This document shows positions 54,153 to 63,477 of a stretch of DNA of 64,000 nucleotides, in pieces. Where the stretch lies: the NCBI GenBank assembly GCA_030654015.1, contig JAURYI010000058.1:1-64000 (forward strand), given 5' to 3'. Position 1 is the first letter of the stretch; each line of letters opens with the position of its first letter. The notes under the pieces were generated by a model. That model was not told the DNA's origin, did not search any database, and worked only from the letters and a program-made list of their open reading frames with translations. Position numbers and translations under genes: made by a program. This stretch comes from Methylococcales bacterium (lineage in GTDB: Bacteria > Pseudomonadota > Gammaproteobacteria > Methylococcales > Methylomonadaceae).

Positions 54153-55247
54153 ATGACAGACTCTGAAAAGTTACTCAATCTTGAAAGCATAAAGAATGAA
54201 ATTAATAAAGCTCAAGAACATTATCCTACTTGCGACTGCGAAAATGTTGAAATTCGAGCAAGACACTTTGGAACAGGTGTTCATTATGTAAATCAATGTC
54301 TTCAGTGTGGCGAGCAACGAGGTAGTTCAATTAAGCGTGAGGTCGCCCTATCAAACCAAAGCATCTCAAAAATACTTCCATTCGACCCTCAGATAAAAGA
54401 AGCATGGAACGCAAGAAAACAGTCATATACGGAAACCATTAGGGCAATGCAAGCGAGGTACAATCAACTTCACACAGATATATTTGGAGAAAATACTGAT
54501 ATTGTATTCTTTCAGAAACAACAAGAACTACGCGAAATTGCAAAAATCAATTTAAAAGAAGCCATCAAATCAGTAGTAGAATCACAAGGAGCCGAGCGGG
54601 CAATAATATTACTCACAGCTGAATTGTCATCCATAAAACGAGAAAAAATTTCTATTCTTCGTCAAACTACAGATAGATTCCAGAGCGAAGATGAATTAAA
54701 AGAATGGTTTATTTCAAATTTTTCTCAAGATTTTTTTATTAAGTCAGAAGTTAAAGGAATTCATTTAGCAGAACAAATTAATGTTCGGATTGATTTTTTA
54801 TTACAAGCAAAACAGCACTTAATCAAAAATGGGTTTACATCTGAATTATTCGGTATTGAGGTAAAATATTTATCACAAGAAAATAGTTTTACAAGAAAAG
54901 CATCACGAAGTCTATGGCAAACAATAAGCTATAATGATTCACAATTTGACACAAAAATTGGATATTGTAAGCCGAAATTTTGTTTGCTTTTTTCTAATTT
55001 GTCATTAGAGAACGAAGTTAAGTTGTTAAATGAATACGATCACGATATTTGGCGTGCAATGATTCATGTGGCTAATCATGCAAGAGTGGGTCAACTCAAA
55101 ATTAGAGGTACAAAAAATAATTTCCTCGGCTGGAATATTGTATTCAGTGACACGACATATTTTTCTTGTCGAAAAGTTAATAGTGACTTTGAATACAGAA
55201 AATCAAAAGAGGATTTAATTCACAAAGTTCGAGTTGGTAGCTTTTAA
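54153..55247 (+). CDS. Putative PD-(D/E)XK nuclease with N-terminal cysteine cluster
   Basis: I do not recognise the family. The 364-residue protein has an N-terminal CDCENVEIRAR...NQCLQCGEQRG with CxC and CxxC, a likely zinc finger. A helical coiled segment follows (about 70-165). The C-terminal region has VRIDFLLQAKQHLIKNG and FGIEVKYLSQE. The D...ExK spacing fits a PD-(D/E)XK nuclease core, and KASRSLWQTISYNDSQ could be a further helix. The gene is visibly A+T-richer than pgm and is bracketed by gtaggtcggg repeats, as for a transferred gene. Anti-phage or plasmid-processing roles are possible. Confidence 0.6.
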   Translation: MTDSEKLLNLESIKNEINKAQEHYPTCDCENVEIRARHFGTGVHYVNQCLQCGEQRGSSIKREVALSNQSISKILPFDPQIKEAWNARKQSYTETIRAMQARYNQLHTDIFGENTDIVFFQKQQELREIAKINLKEAIKSVVESQGAERAIILLTAELSSIKREKISILRQTTDRFQSEDELKEWFISNFSQDFFIKSEVKGIHLAEQINVRIDFLLQAKQHLIKNGFTSELFGIEVKYLSQENSFTRKASRSLWQTISYNDSQFDTKIGYCKPKFCLLFSNLSLENEVKLLNEYDHDIWRAMIHVANHARVGQLKIRGTKNNFLGWNIVFSDTTYFSCRKVNSDFEYRKSKEDLIHKVRVGSF

Positions 55248-55269
55248 AAACTGCTTACTTTCAAAGTGA

Positions 55270-55300
55270 GTAGGTCGGGTTAGACTTGCCGTAACCCGAC
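55270..55300. repeat. gtaggtcgggttag repeat after the putative nuclease gene
   Basis: Arms gtcgggtta and taacccgac around acttgccg, with a leading gtag. It lies 22 bases after the nuclease stop and 10 bases before the convergent ZIP gene stop, so it can also act as a terminator. Confidence 0.82.
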
Positions 55301-55310
55301 CATTTCAAAC

Positions 55311-56135
55311 TTAAAGCTCTACATGATGCGCAATATCATGCAGCGTACAAATCAACAACACCCCCGCCGTAATCAACGCAATCTGCTGTAATGAAGTTTT
55401 AGTATCGGTTTTTTTGTGCAGAGACGGAATTAAATCGGCAACGGCGATATAGATAAAACTCGATGCGGCTAATGCCAGAAAATACGGCAAGCTGTCGTGC
55501 AAATCTGCCAAACTGAAATACGCTAATACGCCGCCGATGACGGTGGTTAAACTTGCTAGTACGTTATAAAACAACGCCTTGCCTTTGCCGTAGCCGCTTT
55601 CTAATAAAATGGCAAAATCGCCCACTTCTTGCGGAATTTCATGCGCGGCAACGGCTAAGCTGGTGACGATACCTAGCTGCACATCGGTTAAAAATGCCGC
55701 GCCAATCAGTACGCCATCGACAAAATTGTGAATGCTGTCGCCGATAATAATTAACGCGCCAGCGGATTTACTGACTCCGTGATGATGCCCATGTTCGTGT
55801 TCGTGACTATGGTCGTGTTCATCGTCGTAAGCCGCGCAATCGCCAAAATGGCAATGTCGCCACACCAATAATTTTTCCAGTACGAAAAATCCCAGTATGC
55901 CGACTAAAATCGTGCCTGACAGTGTTTGAAACTGTTCAGGTTTCACGGCTTCAAAGGCTTCGGGAATCAAGCCCCAAAAGGCAACAGCCAATAACGCACC
56001 AATCGCAAAACTAATGCCGTGCGGTAACACGGCGTTGCGTTGCGCATCGGGCAATAATAAGAAAATACCAGCCGCCAGTACGCTTAATACACCACCGACA
56101 GCGGTAAAAATAATAATATAGATCAGTAAATGCAC
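55311..56135 (-). CDS. ZIP family metal transporter
   Basis: ZIP proteins import zinc, iron or manganese into the cytosol. The 274-residue protein has eight hydrophobic segments. The His-rich loop between helices 3 and 4 (DEHDHSHEHEHGHHHG) is typical. Metal-site helices are DSIHNFVDGVLIGAAF and AVAAHEIPQEVGDFAIL. It resembles the ZIP branch with HEIPQE. No metal specificity can be read. It is six bases downstream of pgeF on the same strand. Confidence 0.93.
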   Translation of the reverse strand: MHLLIYIIIFTAVGGVLSVLAAGIFLLLPDAQRNAVLPHGISFAIGALLAVAFWGLIPEAFEAVKPEQFQTLSGTILVGILGFFVLEKLLVWRHCHFGDCAAYDDEHDHSHEHEHGHHHGVSKSAGALIIIGDSIHNFVDGVLIGAAFLTDVQLGIVTSLAVAAHEIPQEVGDFAILLESGYGKGKALFYNVLASLTTVIGGVLAYFSLADLHDSLPYFLALAASSFIYIAVADLIPSLHKKTDTKTSLQQIALITAGVLLICTLHDIAHHVEL

Positions 56136-56140
56136 AGTCC

Positions 56141-56875
56141 TTATGTTCTCCAGATAAGTGTTGCCATACGTCCTGTTTGGGTGTCGCGACGATAGGAATA
56201 AAAACGTTCTTGTTCAGTGACGGTGCAAAAATCACCGCCATACACGGCATGAATACCCAGTGCCGCTAATTCAATTCGCGCCAGTTGGTAAATATCGGCT
56301 AAGTATTTGTTATCGCTGGTGTGCGTAAAGGCAGGGGCAAAGGCGGCAGATTTTGCCAGAAATGCCTCGCGTACTTCCGCGCCCACTTCAAAACACGCCG
56401 CGCCAATGGCGGGCCCTAGCCAGACTAACACCTCAGTGGTCGCTAAGGCGTTGACAGTATTGGTGATAATACCTGCTAATAAACCGCGCCACCCTGCATG
56501 AATGGCGGCGATTTGTTTGCCGTCAGTGGAGCAGATTAATAGCGGCAAACAATCGGCGGTCATAATCGCACACACTACGCCTGCTACATTGCTATAACTG
56601 GCATCGGCTTGTTGTAGCGTGTTGTTTTGCGCGGCATTGATAACAATATCGCTGTGTGTTTGTTCCAGCCACACGGGATCGCTGGGTAACGCCAACATGG
56701 TTTTTATGCACTGCCGATTTTCACTGACACACGCCGCCTCATCGCCGACGTGGGTCGCAGGATTCAGGCTGGTGTATGGCGCGACACTCACGCCGCCCGT
56801 GCGTAGTGTCGTAGCGGCGTGAATGTTGGCAGGTGCAGGCCAATCAGGAGTGATCCAGTGTTTATTCTTGTTCAT
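56141..56875 (-). CDS. pgeF: Peptidoglycan editing factor / polyphenol oxidase-family protein
   Basis: PgeF (YfiH) removes wrongly incorporated L-serine from UDP-MurNAc and has a laccase-like fold. LEQTHSDIVINAAQ, IMTADCLPLLICSTDG and AIHAGWRGLLAGIITNTV carry the conserved His/Cys metal-site residues, and YSYRRDTQTGRMATLIWR is the normal C-terminus. I use the start MNKNKHWITPDWPAPANIHA; the ORF-track start 51 codons earlier reads antisense to the end of rluD. The true start overlaps rluD by 14 bases, the usual arrangement. Confidence 0.95.
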   Translation of the reverse strand: MNKNKHWITPDWPAPANIHAATTLRTGGVSVAPYTSLNPATHVGDEAACVSENRQCIKTMLALPSDPVWLEQTHSDIVINAAQNNTLQQADASYSNVAGVVCAIMTADCLPLLICSTDGKQIAAIHAGWRGLLAGIITNTVNALATTEVLVWLGPAIGAACFEVGAEVREAFLAKSAAFAPAFTHTSDNKYLADIYQLARIELAALGIHAVYGGDFCTVTEQERFYSYRRDTQTGRMATLIWRT

Positions 56876-57806
56876 TTTCAGCGAGGGCGGCAAGTAAACG
56901 CACCATATCATCAGGCATGGGTTGTACCCATTCCATGTATTCATCGGTGACGGGATGTTGTAAACCGAGCTTTTCGGCGTGTAAGGCTTGGCGTTTAAAA
57001 CTGCGCAGTTCTTTTTCCAGTTGTTCACTGCAATTAGCGGGCATTTGAAAGCGTCCGCCGTACATCGGATCGCCTAATAAGGGGAAGCGAATATGCGTCA
57101 TGTGGACACGGATTTGATGGGTGCGTCCTGTTTCCAATTTGACGCGAATCAGGGTATGACGGGTAAAGCGATGCACCACACGGTAGTGAGTAATGGCTTC
57201 TTTGCCCGCATCACGCACCACATAACGTAAACGGTCTTGCGGGTGTCTGCCGATAGGCTCATCAATCGTACCGCCTGCGGTCATGCGCCCACGGCAAATC
57301 GCCAAGTATTCACGGGTGATGGTGCGTTCTTGTAGTTGTTGGGTCAGGCTATGATGCGCTTGCAAAGTTTTGGAAATCATCAACAAGCCGCTGGTGTCTT
57401 TGTCTAGGCGGTGAATAATACCGCCTCTGGGCAAAGTTTCCAGACTGGCATCATGATTGAGCAGGGCATTTAATAATGTACCGTTCCAGTTACCTACCGC
57501 AGGGTGTACCACCAAGCCCGCAGGTTTATTGACGATGAGTATGCTGTCATCCTCAAATACGATGTCCAAAGGGATAGGCTCAGGTTCAGCATGAATCACC
57601 ACTTCGGGTTCAGCATCGAGGGTAATCACTTCACCACCGTCTATTTTATCTTTCACTTTCAGCGGTACACCATTCACCTGCACACGCCCAGCTTTCACCC
57701 ATGTTTGTAATTTACTGCGCGAATAATCGGGAAATAGTTCCGCAAGCACCTGATCCAAACGCATTCCTGCCATTTCGTAAGGTACTTCTTCCATTAATTT
57801 TGTCAT
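56862..57806 (-). CDS. rluD: 23S rRNA pseudouridine(1911/1915/1917) synthase
   Basis: RluD makes three pseudouridines in helix 69 of 23S rRNA. It has the S4-like N-terminal domain (MRLDQVLAELFPDYSRSKLQTWVKAG) and the catalytic motif GGIIHRLDKDTSGLLMIS with the active aspartate. KLETGRTHQIRVHMTHIRFPLLGDPMYGG follows. At 314 residues it is normal. It is divergent from bamD and upstream of pgeF, the classic gammaproteobacterial arrangement. Confidence 0.97.
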   Translation of the reverse strand: MTKLMEEVPYEMAGMRLDQVLAELFPDYSRSKLQTWVKAGRVQVNGVPLKVKDKIDGGEVITLDAEPEVVIHAEPEPIPLDIVFEDDSILIVNKPAGLVVHPAVGNWNGTLLNALLNHDASLETLPRGGIIHRLDKDTSGLLMISKTLQAHHSLTQQLQERTITREYLAICRGRMTAGGTIDEPIGRHPQDRLRYVVRDAGKEAITHYRVVHRFTRHTLIRVKLETGRTHQIRVHMTHIRFPLLGDPMYGGRFQMPANCSEQLEKELRSFKRQALHAEKLGLQHPVTDEYMEWVQPMPDDMVRLLAALAENEQE

Positions 57807-57883
57807 AACAAGTCTTCTGAATAACCCATAGTTAAGTTATACTCACACGATAAACAGCCATTTATTCGGCGAGAAAACTTCTA

Positions 57884-58759
57884 ATGTTACAACGTGTCAT
57901 GAGCATCATGCGATTAATTTTAATAAAATTTTTATTTATTGGCTGTTTAAGCCTTGCACTTTCAGGCTGTGGAACGCTGGATACTTTAGGCAATATGTTT
58001 TCAGGCGGCTCTGATTCCAGTGAGGATGAGTACGTTGGTTGGGATGTGCAGAAGTTCCGTAGCGAAGCCAAAGCCGCTGTCGATGCGGGCAGTTACGACA
58101 AGGCGGTTAAACTCTACGAAGCCATTCAAACACGTTATCCTTTCGGTGACACTGCCGCACAAACCGAACTGGATTTAGCCTACGCTTATTACAAAGCAGG
58201 TAAGCATGAAGAAGCCGTCGCCACCGCCGATCGGTTTATCAAAATGAATCCGCGCAGTGCAGGGGTTGATTATGCCCTCTACTTAAAAGGGCTGGCAAAT
58301 TACAATCGCGACATCGGTTTTATTGACCGCTTTTTGCCTACAGATACCTCACAACGGGATCAAAATAAAGCACAAACTGCTTACAATAATTTTAAAGAAC
58401 TCATTACGCGCTTTCCTAACAGTCGATACGTTGCGGATGCCAAACTGCGGATGATAGCTCTTAATAATAATTTAGCCATGCACGAAGTGCATATTGCCCG
58501 TTATTATATGAAGCGCAAAGCCTTCGTCGCCGCAGCAAGCCGTGCATCGGATGTGGTTGAACGCTATCAAGGTACACCTGCTGTTCCTTATGCCCTGCAA
58601 GTTATGCAGGAAGCCTATACTGAGCTGGGTATGGCGGATTTAGCAAAGGATGCAGCACGGGTTTATGATCTTAATTATCCCAATGGCCCGCCTGTTACCG
58701 AACATAAAGATGCCACGGCTTCACATCAAGTGTGGGATTTTATTGGACTGGAAAAATAA
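57884..58759 (+). CDS. bamD: Outer-membrane protein assembly factor BamD
   Basis: BamD is the essential lipoprotein of the BAM complex that folds outer-membrane beta-barrel proteins. It has a lipobox (LSLALSGC) after the signal peptide. Five TPR units follow (YDKAVKLYEAIQTRYPFGDTA, AYAYYKAGKHEEAVATADRF, YALYLKGLANYNRDIGF and others). The start is uncertain among three nearby ATGs; MSIMRLILIKFLFIG or MRLILIK would give the tidiest signal peptide. It is divergent from rluD. Confidence 0.95.
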   Translation: MLQRVMSIMRLILIKFLFIGCLSLALSGCGTLDTLGNMFSGGSDSSEDEYVGWDVQKFRSEAKAAVDAGSYDKAVKLYEAIQTRYPFGDTAAQTELDLAYAYYKAGKHEEAVATADRFIKMNPRSAGVDYALYLKGLANYNRDIGFIDRFLPTDTSQRDQNKAQTAYNNFKELITRFPNSRYVADAKLRMIALNNNLAMHEVHIARYYMKRKAFVAAASRASDVVERYQGTPAVPYALQVMQEAYTELGMADLAKDAARVYDLNYPNGPPVTEHKDATASHQVWDFIGLEK

Positions 58760-58810
58760 TTAGCTGTTACCGATCAGAACTATCAGCATTAAAATAAATC
58801 TGTTATTTTT

Positions 58811-58844
58811 ATGACTGCCAGTCCTTTAAAAGACTGGCAGTCAT
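58811..58844. repeat. gactgccagtc palindrome between convergent bamD and glyS
   Basis: Arms atgactgccagtc and gactggcagtcat around ctttaaaa, followed by tcatg as in the copy at 11511. Lying between two convergent stop codons, it may terminate transcription from both sides. Confidence 0.92.
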
Positions 58845-58888
58845 TCATGTGGCTGTAACAGGTTTAACCCATTACCAAATGACGATAC

Positions 58889-60955
58889 TTAAGATTGTAA
58901 TTTAGAAATATCCGCACAAGTTAAAAACTGCTCAGACAACAGATTGAGCAATGCCAAACGATTGGCGCGTAATTCCACATCATCACACATCACCATCACG
59001 CTATCAAAAAACGCATCAACATCATTACGCAACGCCGCTAAGCGGGCTAACGTCGCGCTGTAATCGTGTTGCGCAAGCAGTGGCGCAATATCAACAGCAG
59101 ATTGCTTCGCACTGCTTAATAATTGCACTTCAGCGGCTTCGACTAACGCGCCGATAGTTGCAGCGGCAGGTGATTCGGATTTTTTCAGGATATTGCGGAT
59201 GCGTTTATTGGCGGCGGCTAGGCTTTCAGCTTCGGGTAATTGGCGGAAGGCTTTTACAGCGGCTAGGCGTTGCATGAAGTCTAAGGGATCAGCGGGTTTA
59301 ACGGTCATCACTGCATCAAACTCATCGGCACTGTAGCCTTTATCTAAGCAATAGCCTTTTAAACGGTCAAACACGAAATCAACTACCGCTGTTTCGGTAT
59401 TTTCCACGTCAAAGCTGTGCGTGAATAGCGACAATGAAAATTCGATAACCTTGCGAATATCCAGCGTTAAATCATTTTCAATCAGTGTGCGTAATGAACC
59501 CAACGCGGCACGGCGTAAGGCATAGGGGTCTTTATCGCCCGTGGGAATCAAACCTGCACTAAAAATACCTGTCAGCGTGTCGATTTTTTCGGCAATCGCT
59601 AGAATTTGTCCTGTGGTACTGCTCGCCGTTGGACTGCCTGATTGTTTAGGAAAATACTGTTCTTCCAATGCCCACGCCACTTCGCTGGCTTCACCTTCTG
59701 CTAAGGCATAATAACGCCCCATGATGCCCTGTAAATTGCCAAATTCACCGACCATTGAAGTCAATAAATCGGCTTTCGCTAATAACGCGGCACGTTTTGC
59801 CAGTTCTACATCGGCATTTAAATGCTGAGCAATAAATTCAGCCAGTTTAATCACGCGGTGGGTTTTATCTGCCACTGTGCCGAGTTTTTCTTGAAACACG
59901 ATGTTCGATAAACTCAACACCCGTTCAGCTAACGTTTGCTTGCGGTCTTGATTCCAGAAAAATTCGGCATCCGCTAAACGCGGTGTTACCACGCGCTCAT
60001 TGCCTTGTTGTATGGATTCAGGGCGCGTGCTTTCGATATTACTAAAGGTAATAAAATGCGCCAACAAACCGCCGTCGGCATTTTTCACAGGAAAATATTT
60101 TTGATTAGTCTGCATGGTGGTAATCAACACTTCCGCAGGCAATGCCAAAAAGCGGTCATGAAAACCGCCTGTAATCGGCACAGGAAATTCATTCAGCGCG
60201 GCGATTTCTTCTAATAAATCGGCTTCAATATGCGCGATACCGCCGACATTTGCCGCAGCAGATGTTGCCGCGTCTTTAATAATGGCTTTACGTTGTTCAA
60301 TATCAGCAATGACTTTGCCTTGCGTGTACAAAATATCCGCGTAATTTTCAGGCTTATCAATGCTGACAGAATGCGGCGCGTGAAAACGATGTCCTTGTGT
60401 AGTCGCGCCCGTTTGCAAGCCTAAAATTTCCGTTTCAATGACTTTATCGCCATACAGTAACACCGCCCAATGCACAGGACGGACAAATTCAGTGGTAAAA
60501 CTACCCCAACGCATCCGTTTAGCAATCGGCAGATTGGCAATACTGGTGCGAATAATATCGGCAATCAGCTCTTCAGTATTCTGCCCTTTAACGGCTTGCG
60601 TATAAGACAGCCATTCGCCTTTATCGGTTTTCAAGCGTTCCAATTGGTCAAATGTCGTACCGCAACTGGTCGCAAAGCCTAACGCCGCTTTACTTGGGCT
60701 TCCGTCTGGTGCAAATGCCGCTTGTATCGCAGGGCCACGTTTTTCAACCGTTTTATCAGGTTGTGAACTGGCAAGGTTTTCAATAAACACCGCTAAACGT
60801 CTGGGGGTGCAGTAGGCTTTACTGGCAGTAAAACCCAATTCAGCGGCGTTTAAACCCTGCACGATGCCATCTAATAAGGCATTGCTGAGTTTTAATAAAG
60901 TTTTAGGGGGAAGTTCTTCTGAACCTAATTCAAAAAGTAAATGTTGTTGGGTCAC
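58889..60955 (-). CDS. glyS: Glycyl-tRNA synthetase beta subunit
   Basis: GlyS is the large tRNA-binding subunit of the alpha2beta2 bacterial GlyRS. MTQQHLLFELGSEELPPKTL is the usual N-terminus; RMRWGSFTTEFVRPVHWAV and GMGRYYALAEGE-type segments follow, and the C-terminus is the DALR-like anticodon domain. At 688 residues it is full length. The start is GTG and overlaps the stop of the inserted TOPRIM-like gene (GTGA), so its translation is probably coupled to the foreign cassette rather than to glyQ. Confidence 0.97.
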   Translation of the reverse strand: MTQQHLLFELGSEELPPKTLLKLSNALLDGIVQGLNAAELGFTASKAYCTPRRLAVFIENLASSQPDKTVEKRGPAIQAAFAPDGSPSKAALGFATSCGTTFDQLERLKTDKGEWLSYTQAVKGQNTEELIADIIRTSIANLPIAKRMRWGSFTTEFVRPVHWAVLLYGDKVIETEILGLQTGATTQGHRFHAPHSVSIDKPENYADILYTQGKVIADIEQRKAIIKDAATSAAANVGGIAHIEADLLEEIAALNEFPVPITGGFHDRFLALPAEVLITTMQTNQKYFPVKNADGGLLAHFITFSNIESTRPESIQQGNERVVTPRLADAEFFWNQDRKQTLAERVLSLSNIVFQEKLGTVADKTHRVIKLAEFIAQHLNADVELAKRAALLAKADLLTSMVGEFGNLQGIMGRYYALAEGEASEVAWALEEQYFPKQSGSPTASSTTGQILAIAEKIDTLTGIFSAGLIPTGDKDPYALRRAALGSLRTLIENDLTLDIRKVIEFSLSLFTHSFDVENTETAVVDFVFDRLKGYCLDKGYSADEFDAVMTVKPADPLDFMQRLAAVKAFRQLPEAESLAAANKRIRNILKKSESPAAATIGALVEAAEVQLLSSAKQSAVDIAPLLAQHDYSATLARLAALRNDVDAFFDSVMVMCDDVELRANRLALLNLLSEQFLTCADISKLQS

Positions 60956-61503
60956 GATGCGTTGCCTATATTTATTAATATTGTTTTGTCTGCTTTGTAA
61001 GGATTCTTAATTAAATAATCTGTCCATGCAAATAACAGTGTTATACCTTGAGCGTTATTTTCCTTTAAAGCTCTAAATAAGGATTTAAATCTGTAATCAT
61101 CTTTGCTAGTAGCGGGTTTTGACTGTTTTTTAAGTTCTTCGATATTATTTGAAAGATTATAATCTTCCAGAGATAAATTAACTTGTAGACATTCAGCTAG
61201 TAACCATTTTTCAAGCACTGGATGTAGTATTAGATAATGATGTTTTTTTGGATGTAGTTTATGTCTATATAGCTCTACATTATATTTAACGGTTACTAAT
61301 TCAAATTCATTTAAATAAGGTGGAGCTTTTTTATCTTTGTCTAAAATACCTACAGCGAAATCATCAATCAATTTTTTACTTTGCATTGCCTTTGTTACAG
61401 ACGTACAGCATTTTTGATGGTTGTAACCTATTTTTGTTGGCAACAAAGTTTCCATTAAATTCGTATCGAGAAAACACTCAGGAAGAATATGATTATCCAT
61501 CAT
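60952..61503 (-). CDS. Small TOPRIM-like protein, partner of the AAA ATPase
   Basis: The product of about 183 residues starts MMDNHILPECFLDTNLMETLLPT (the longer ORF-track start adds 11 residues). E9 in the first strand, followed by DTxLxE, and the DKDK in FAVGILDKDKK (D55, D57) fit a TOPRIM metal-binding layout, with no other domain recognised. TOPRIM proteins nick or cleave nucleic acid and often pair with ABC-type ATPases in OLD or PARIS systems. Here it overlaps the ATPase gene by 11 bases and the glyS start by four. The assignment is motif-based inference, not a family match. Confidence 0.55.
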   Translation of the reverse strand: MMDNHILPECFLDTNLMETLLPTKIGYNHQKCCTSVTKAMQSKKLIDDFAVGILDKDKKAPPYLNEFELVTVKYNVELYRHKLHPKKHHYLILHPVLEKWLLAECLQVNLSLEDYNLSNNIEELKKQSKPATSKDDYRFKSLFRALKENNAQGITLLFAWTDYLIKNPYKADKTILINIGNAS

Positions 61504-62527
61504 GACGCGTAAATCGCTCATAATTAAAAAACACATCTATACCATAATCATATACTTCATTCACTTCATCATCCGTTAAACGATTAATAACCGTTTGCCC
61601 GTCTTTAAAATCAGCGATAAAAATCGCTAATTCTTTGCGTGTCTCTTCTGTTTCTAAAAAATCATTCAATACATAAGGACTATGCGTAGCAATGAAAAAC
61701 TGATTGCTAGTTGAATTAATGACATCTTGAGTGAAGTGGGCAATGTAGGGCGGAAAACAATGCGCTTCGGGTTCTTCAAATAGAAGAATTGAATCTTTAT
61801 TTGAAGCGATAGCTGTTTTGAAAAAAATTACTCTTTGTAAAGTATCTGCTATTGAATGGTAGGGTAATAAAAAAACAGCTCCGCCACTTATTTCTTTCAT
61901 TACTTTTAAAGAGTCGCTGGTTTTATCAAAAACAAGCTTTAATCCGTAATCTGAAAACAAATTTGAAATTTCTTTTTTTAAGTTTGGAAGCGTTTGAATT
62001 ATATTAAATAAATTTCCTCCAAATGGAGAAATTAAATTTGTAATATTTTGTGAATGATAATCAAAGTTTGAAATAAATTTATATTGTTTGACATTGTCTT
62101 CAAATAACTCATCATTATAATACATACTTATATATAATTTATCATCTACCTCTATATCCACAATGGTATAATCGCCTAAAAGAGGATTATCTAAATTTTG
62201 TTTGCTTATTAAGCAATGGAGATCTTGAGAAAGTTCTTTAATATTTTTTTTTAGACTTAGGTAGATTGAATAATCATTTGTTTTTATGCCAATTTCTTCT
62301 TTTGTGTTTCCTTCAAAAAATAACTCTACAAGAGAATCTACACGAATAAAGTCATTCAATTTAAAATCATCATTTAAACCAAATAACCCAATCGCCTCCA
62401 AAATATTAGATTTTCCAACATTCGGCTTACCAATTAACAAATTAATCCGTTTACAATCGCTTAAAGTGACATCTTTAAGCGATTTAAAATTGGTAATTTG
62501 TACGGATTTAAAAAAGTGATTATTCAC
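61493..62527 (-). CDS. AAA15/AAA21-type ABC-like ATPase inserted in the glyQS operon
   Basis: The 344-residue protein begins with FKSVQITNFKSLKDVTLSD then the Walker A LLIGKPNVGKSNILEAIGLF. Later come SGGAVFLLPYH, the Walker B region SILLFEEPEAHCFPPYIAHF, and FFIATHSPYVLNDFL with the H-loop His. These are features of the OLD-like AAA15/AAA21 family. There is no C-terminal TOPRIM in this chain; the next gene may supply it. The start is GTG (62525-62527), 12 bases after glyQ. The DNA is clearly A+T-richer than glyQ and glyS. A defence role is inferred from family and partner. Confidence 0.85.
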   Translation of the reverse strand: MNNHFFKSVQITNFKSLKDVTLSDCKRINLLIGKPNVGKSNILEAIGLFGLNDDFKLNDFIRVDSLVELFFEGNTKEEIGIKTNDYSIYLSLKKNIKELSQDLHCLISKQNLDNPLLGDYTIVDIEVDDKLYISMYYNDELFEDNVKQYKFISNFDYHSQNITNLISPFGGNLFNIIQTLPNLKKEISNLFSDYGLKLVFDKTSDSLKVMKEISGGAVFLLPYHSIADTLQRVIFFKTAIASNKDSILLFEEPEAHCFPPYIAHFTQDVINSTSNQFFIATHSPYVLNDFLETEETRKELAIFIADFKDGQTVINRLTDDEVNEVYDYGIDVFFNYERFTRHDG

Positions 62528-62539
62528 GAAATAAACCGT

Positions 62540-63445
62540 TTAATTTTGACACATCGGAAAACCCAGCGATTCGCGGCGGGCGTAGTAGGCTTCGGCGACG
62601 GCTCTTGATAGGGTTCTGACTCTTAGAATGTAACGCTGGCGTTCGGTGACGGAGATGGCGTTGCGGGCATCTAATAGGTTGAAGGTGTGCGAGGCTTTTA
62701 GCACCATTTCATACGCGGGTAGCGGTAGGTCTGAGGCGATGAGTTTTTGGCATTCGGCTTCGTAGGTGTTGAAACACTCGAATAGGAAGTCTACGTTGGC
62801 GTGGTCGAAGTTGAAATGCGACATTTCGACTTCGTTTTGGTGGAATACGTCGCCATAGGTGACGATGCCGTGCGGGGTGCGTGTCCACACTAAGTCATAG
62901 ACGCTGCTGACACCCTGCATATACATGGCTAGGCGTTCTAAGCCGTAGGTGATTTCGCCTGTGATGGGACGGCATTCTAAGCCGCCAACTTGTTGAAAGT
63001 AGGTGAATTGGGTGACTTCCATGCCGTTGAGCCAGACTTCCCAGCCTAAACCCCACGCGCCTAGTGTGGGCGATTCCCAGTTGTCTTCAACAAAACGAAT
63101 GTCATGTTCCAGTAGGTCAAAACCCAAGACGCGCAATGAACCTAAATACAATTCCTGAATGTTGTCAGGTGAGGGTTTTAACATCACTTGGTATTGGTAG
63201 TAATGTTGTAGGCGGTTAGGGTTTTCACCAAAACGCCCATCGGTTGGACGGCGTGAGGGTTGGACGTAAGCGGCGTTCCAAGGCTCAGGGCCTATCGCAC
63301 GCAGGAAGGTGGCAGGGTGAAATGTACCTGCGCCGACTTCTTGATCCAGTGGTTGTAAAAGTACACAGCCTTGTTCTGCCCAGTAGGCTTGCAGGGCGAG
63401 GATAAGACCTTGAAAGGTGGTTAAATCATAGAGAGTATTGGACAC
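62540..63445 (-). CDS. glyQ: Glycyl-tRNA synthetase alpha subunit
   Basis: GlyQ is the catalytic subunit activating glycine. The N-terminal [22 protein letters not shown], the [30 protein letters not shown] stretch, and [24 protein letters not shown] match the class II alpha-subunit family. At 301 residues it is complete. It is normally next to glyS; here they are separated by a two-gene cassette in the same orientation. Confidence 0.97.
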   Translation of the reverse strand: MSNTLYDLTTFQGLILALQAYWAEQGCVLLQPLDQEVGAGTFHPATFLRAIGPEPWNAAYVQPSRRPTDGRFGENPNRLQHYYQYQVMLKPSPDNIQELYLGSLRVLGFDLLEHDIRFVEDNWESPTLGAWGLGWEVWLNGMEVTQFTYFQQVGGLECRPITGEITYGLERLAMYMQGVSSVYDLVWTRTPHGIVTYGDVFHQNEVEMSHFNFDHANVDFLFECFNTYEAECQKLIASDLPLPAYEMVLKASHTFNLLDARNAISVTERQRYILRVRTLSRAVAEAYYARRESLGFPMCQN

Positions 63446-63477
63446 GGCGGCTTGTTCAGTAGATAAAAAGTGGGCAA

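Noticed and set aside
56876-57028. Long N-terminal extension of pgeF
   Set aside because: The added residues are antisense-frame reading of the rluD 3' end; the family N-terminus begins at MNKNKHW.
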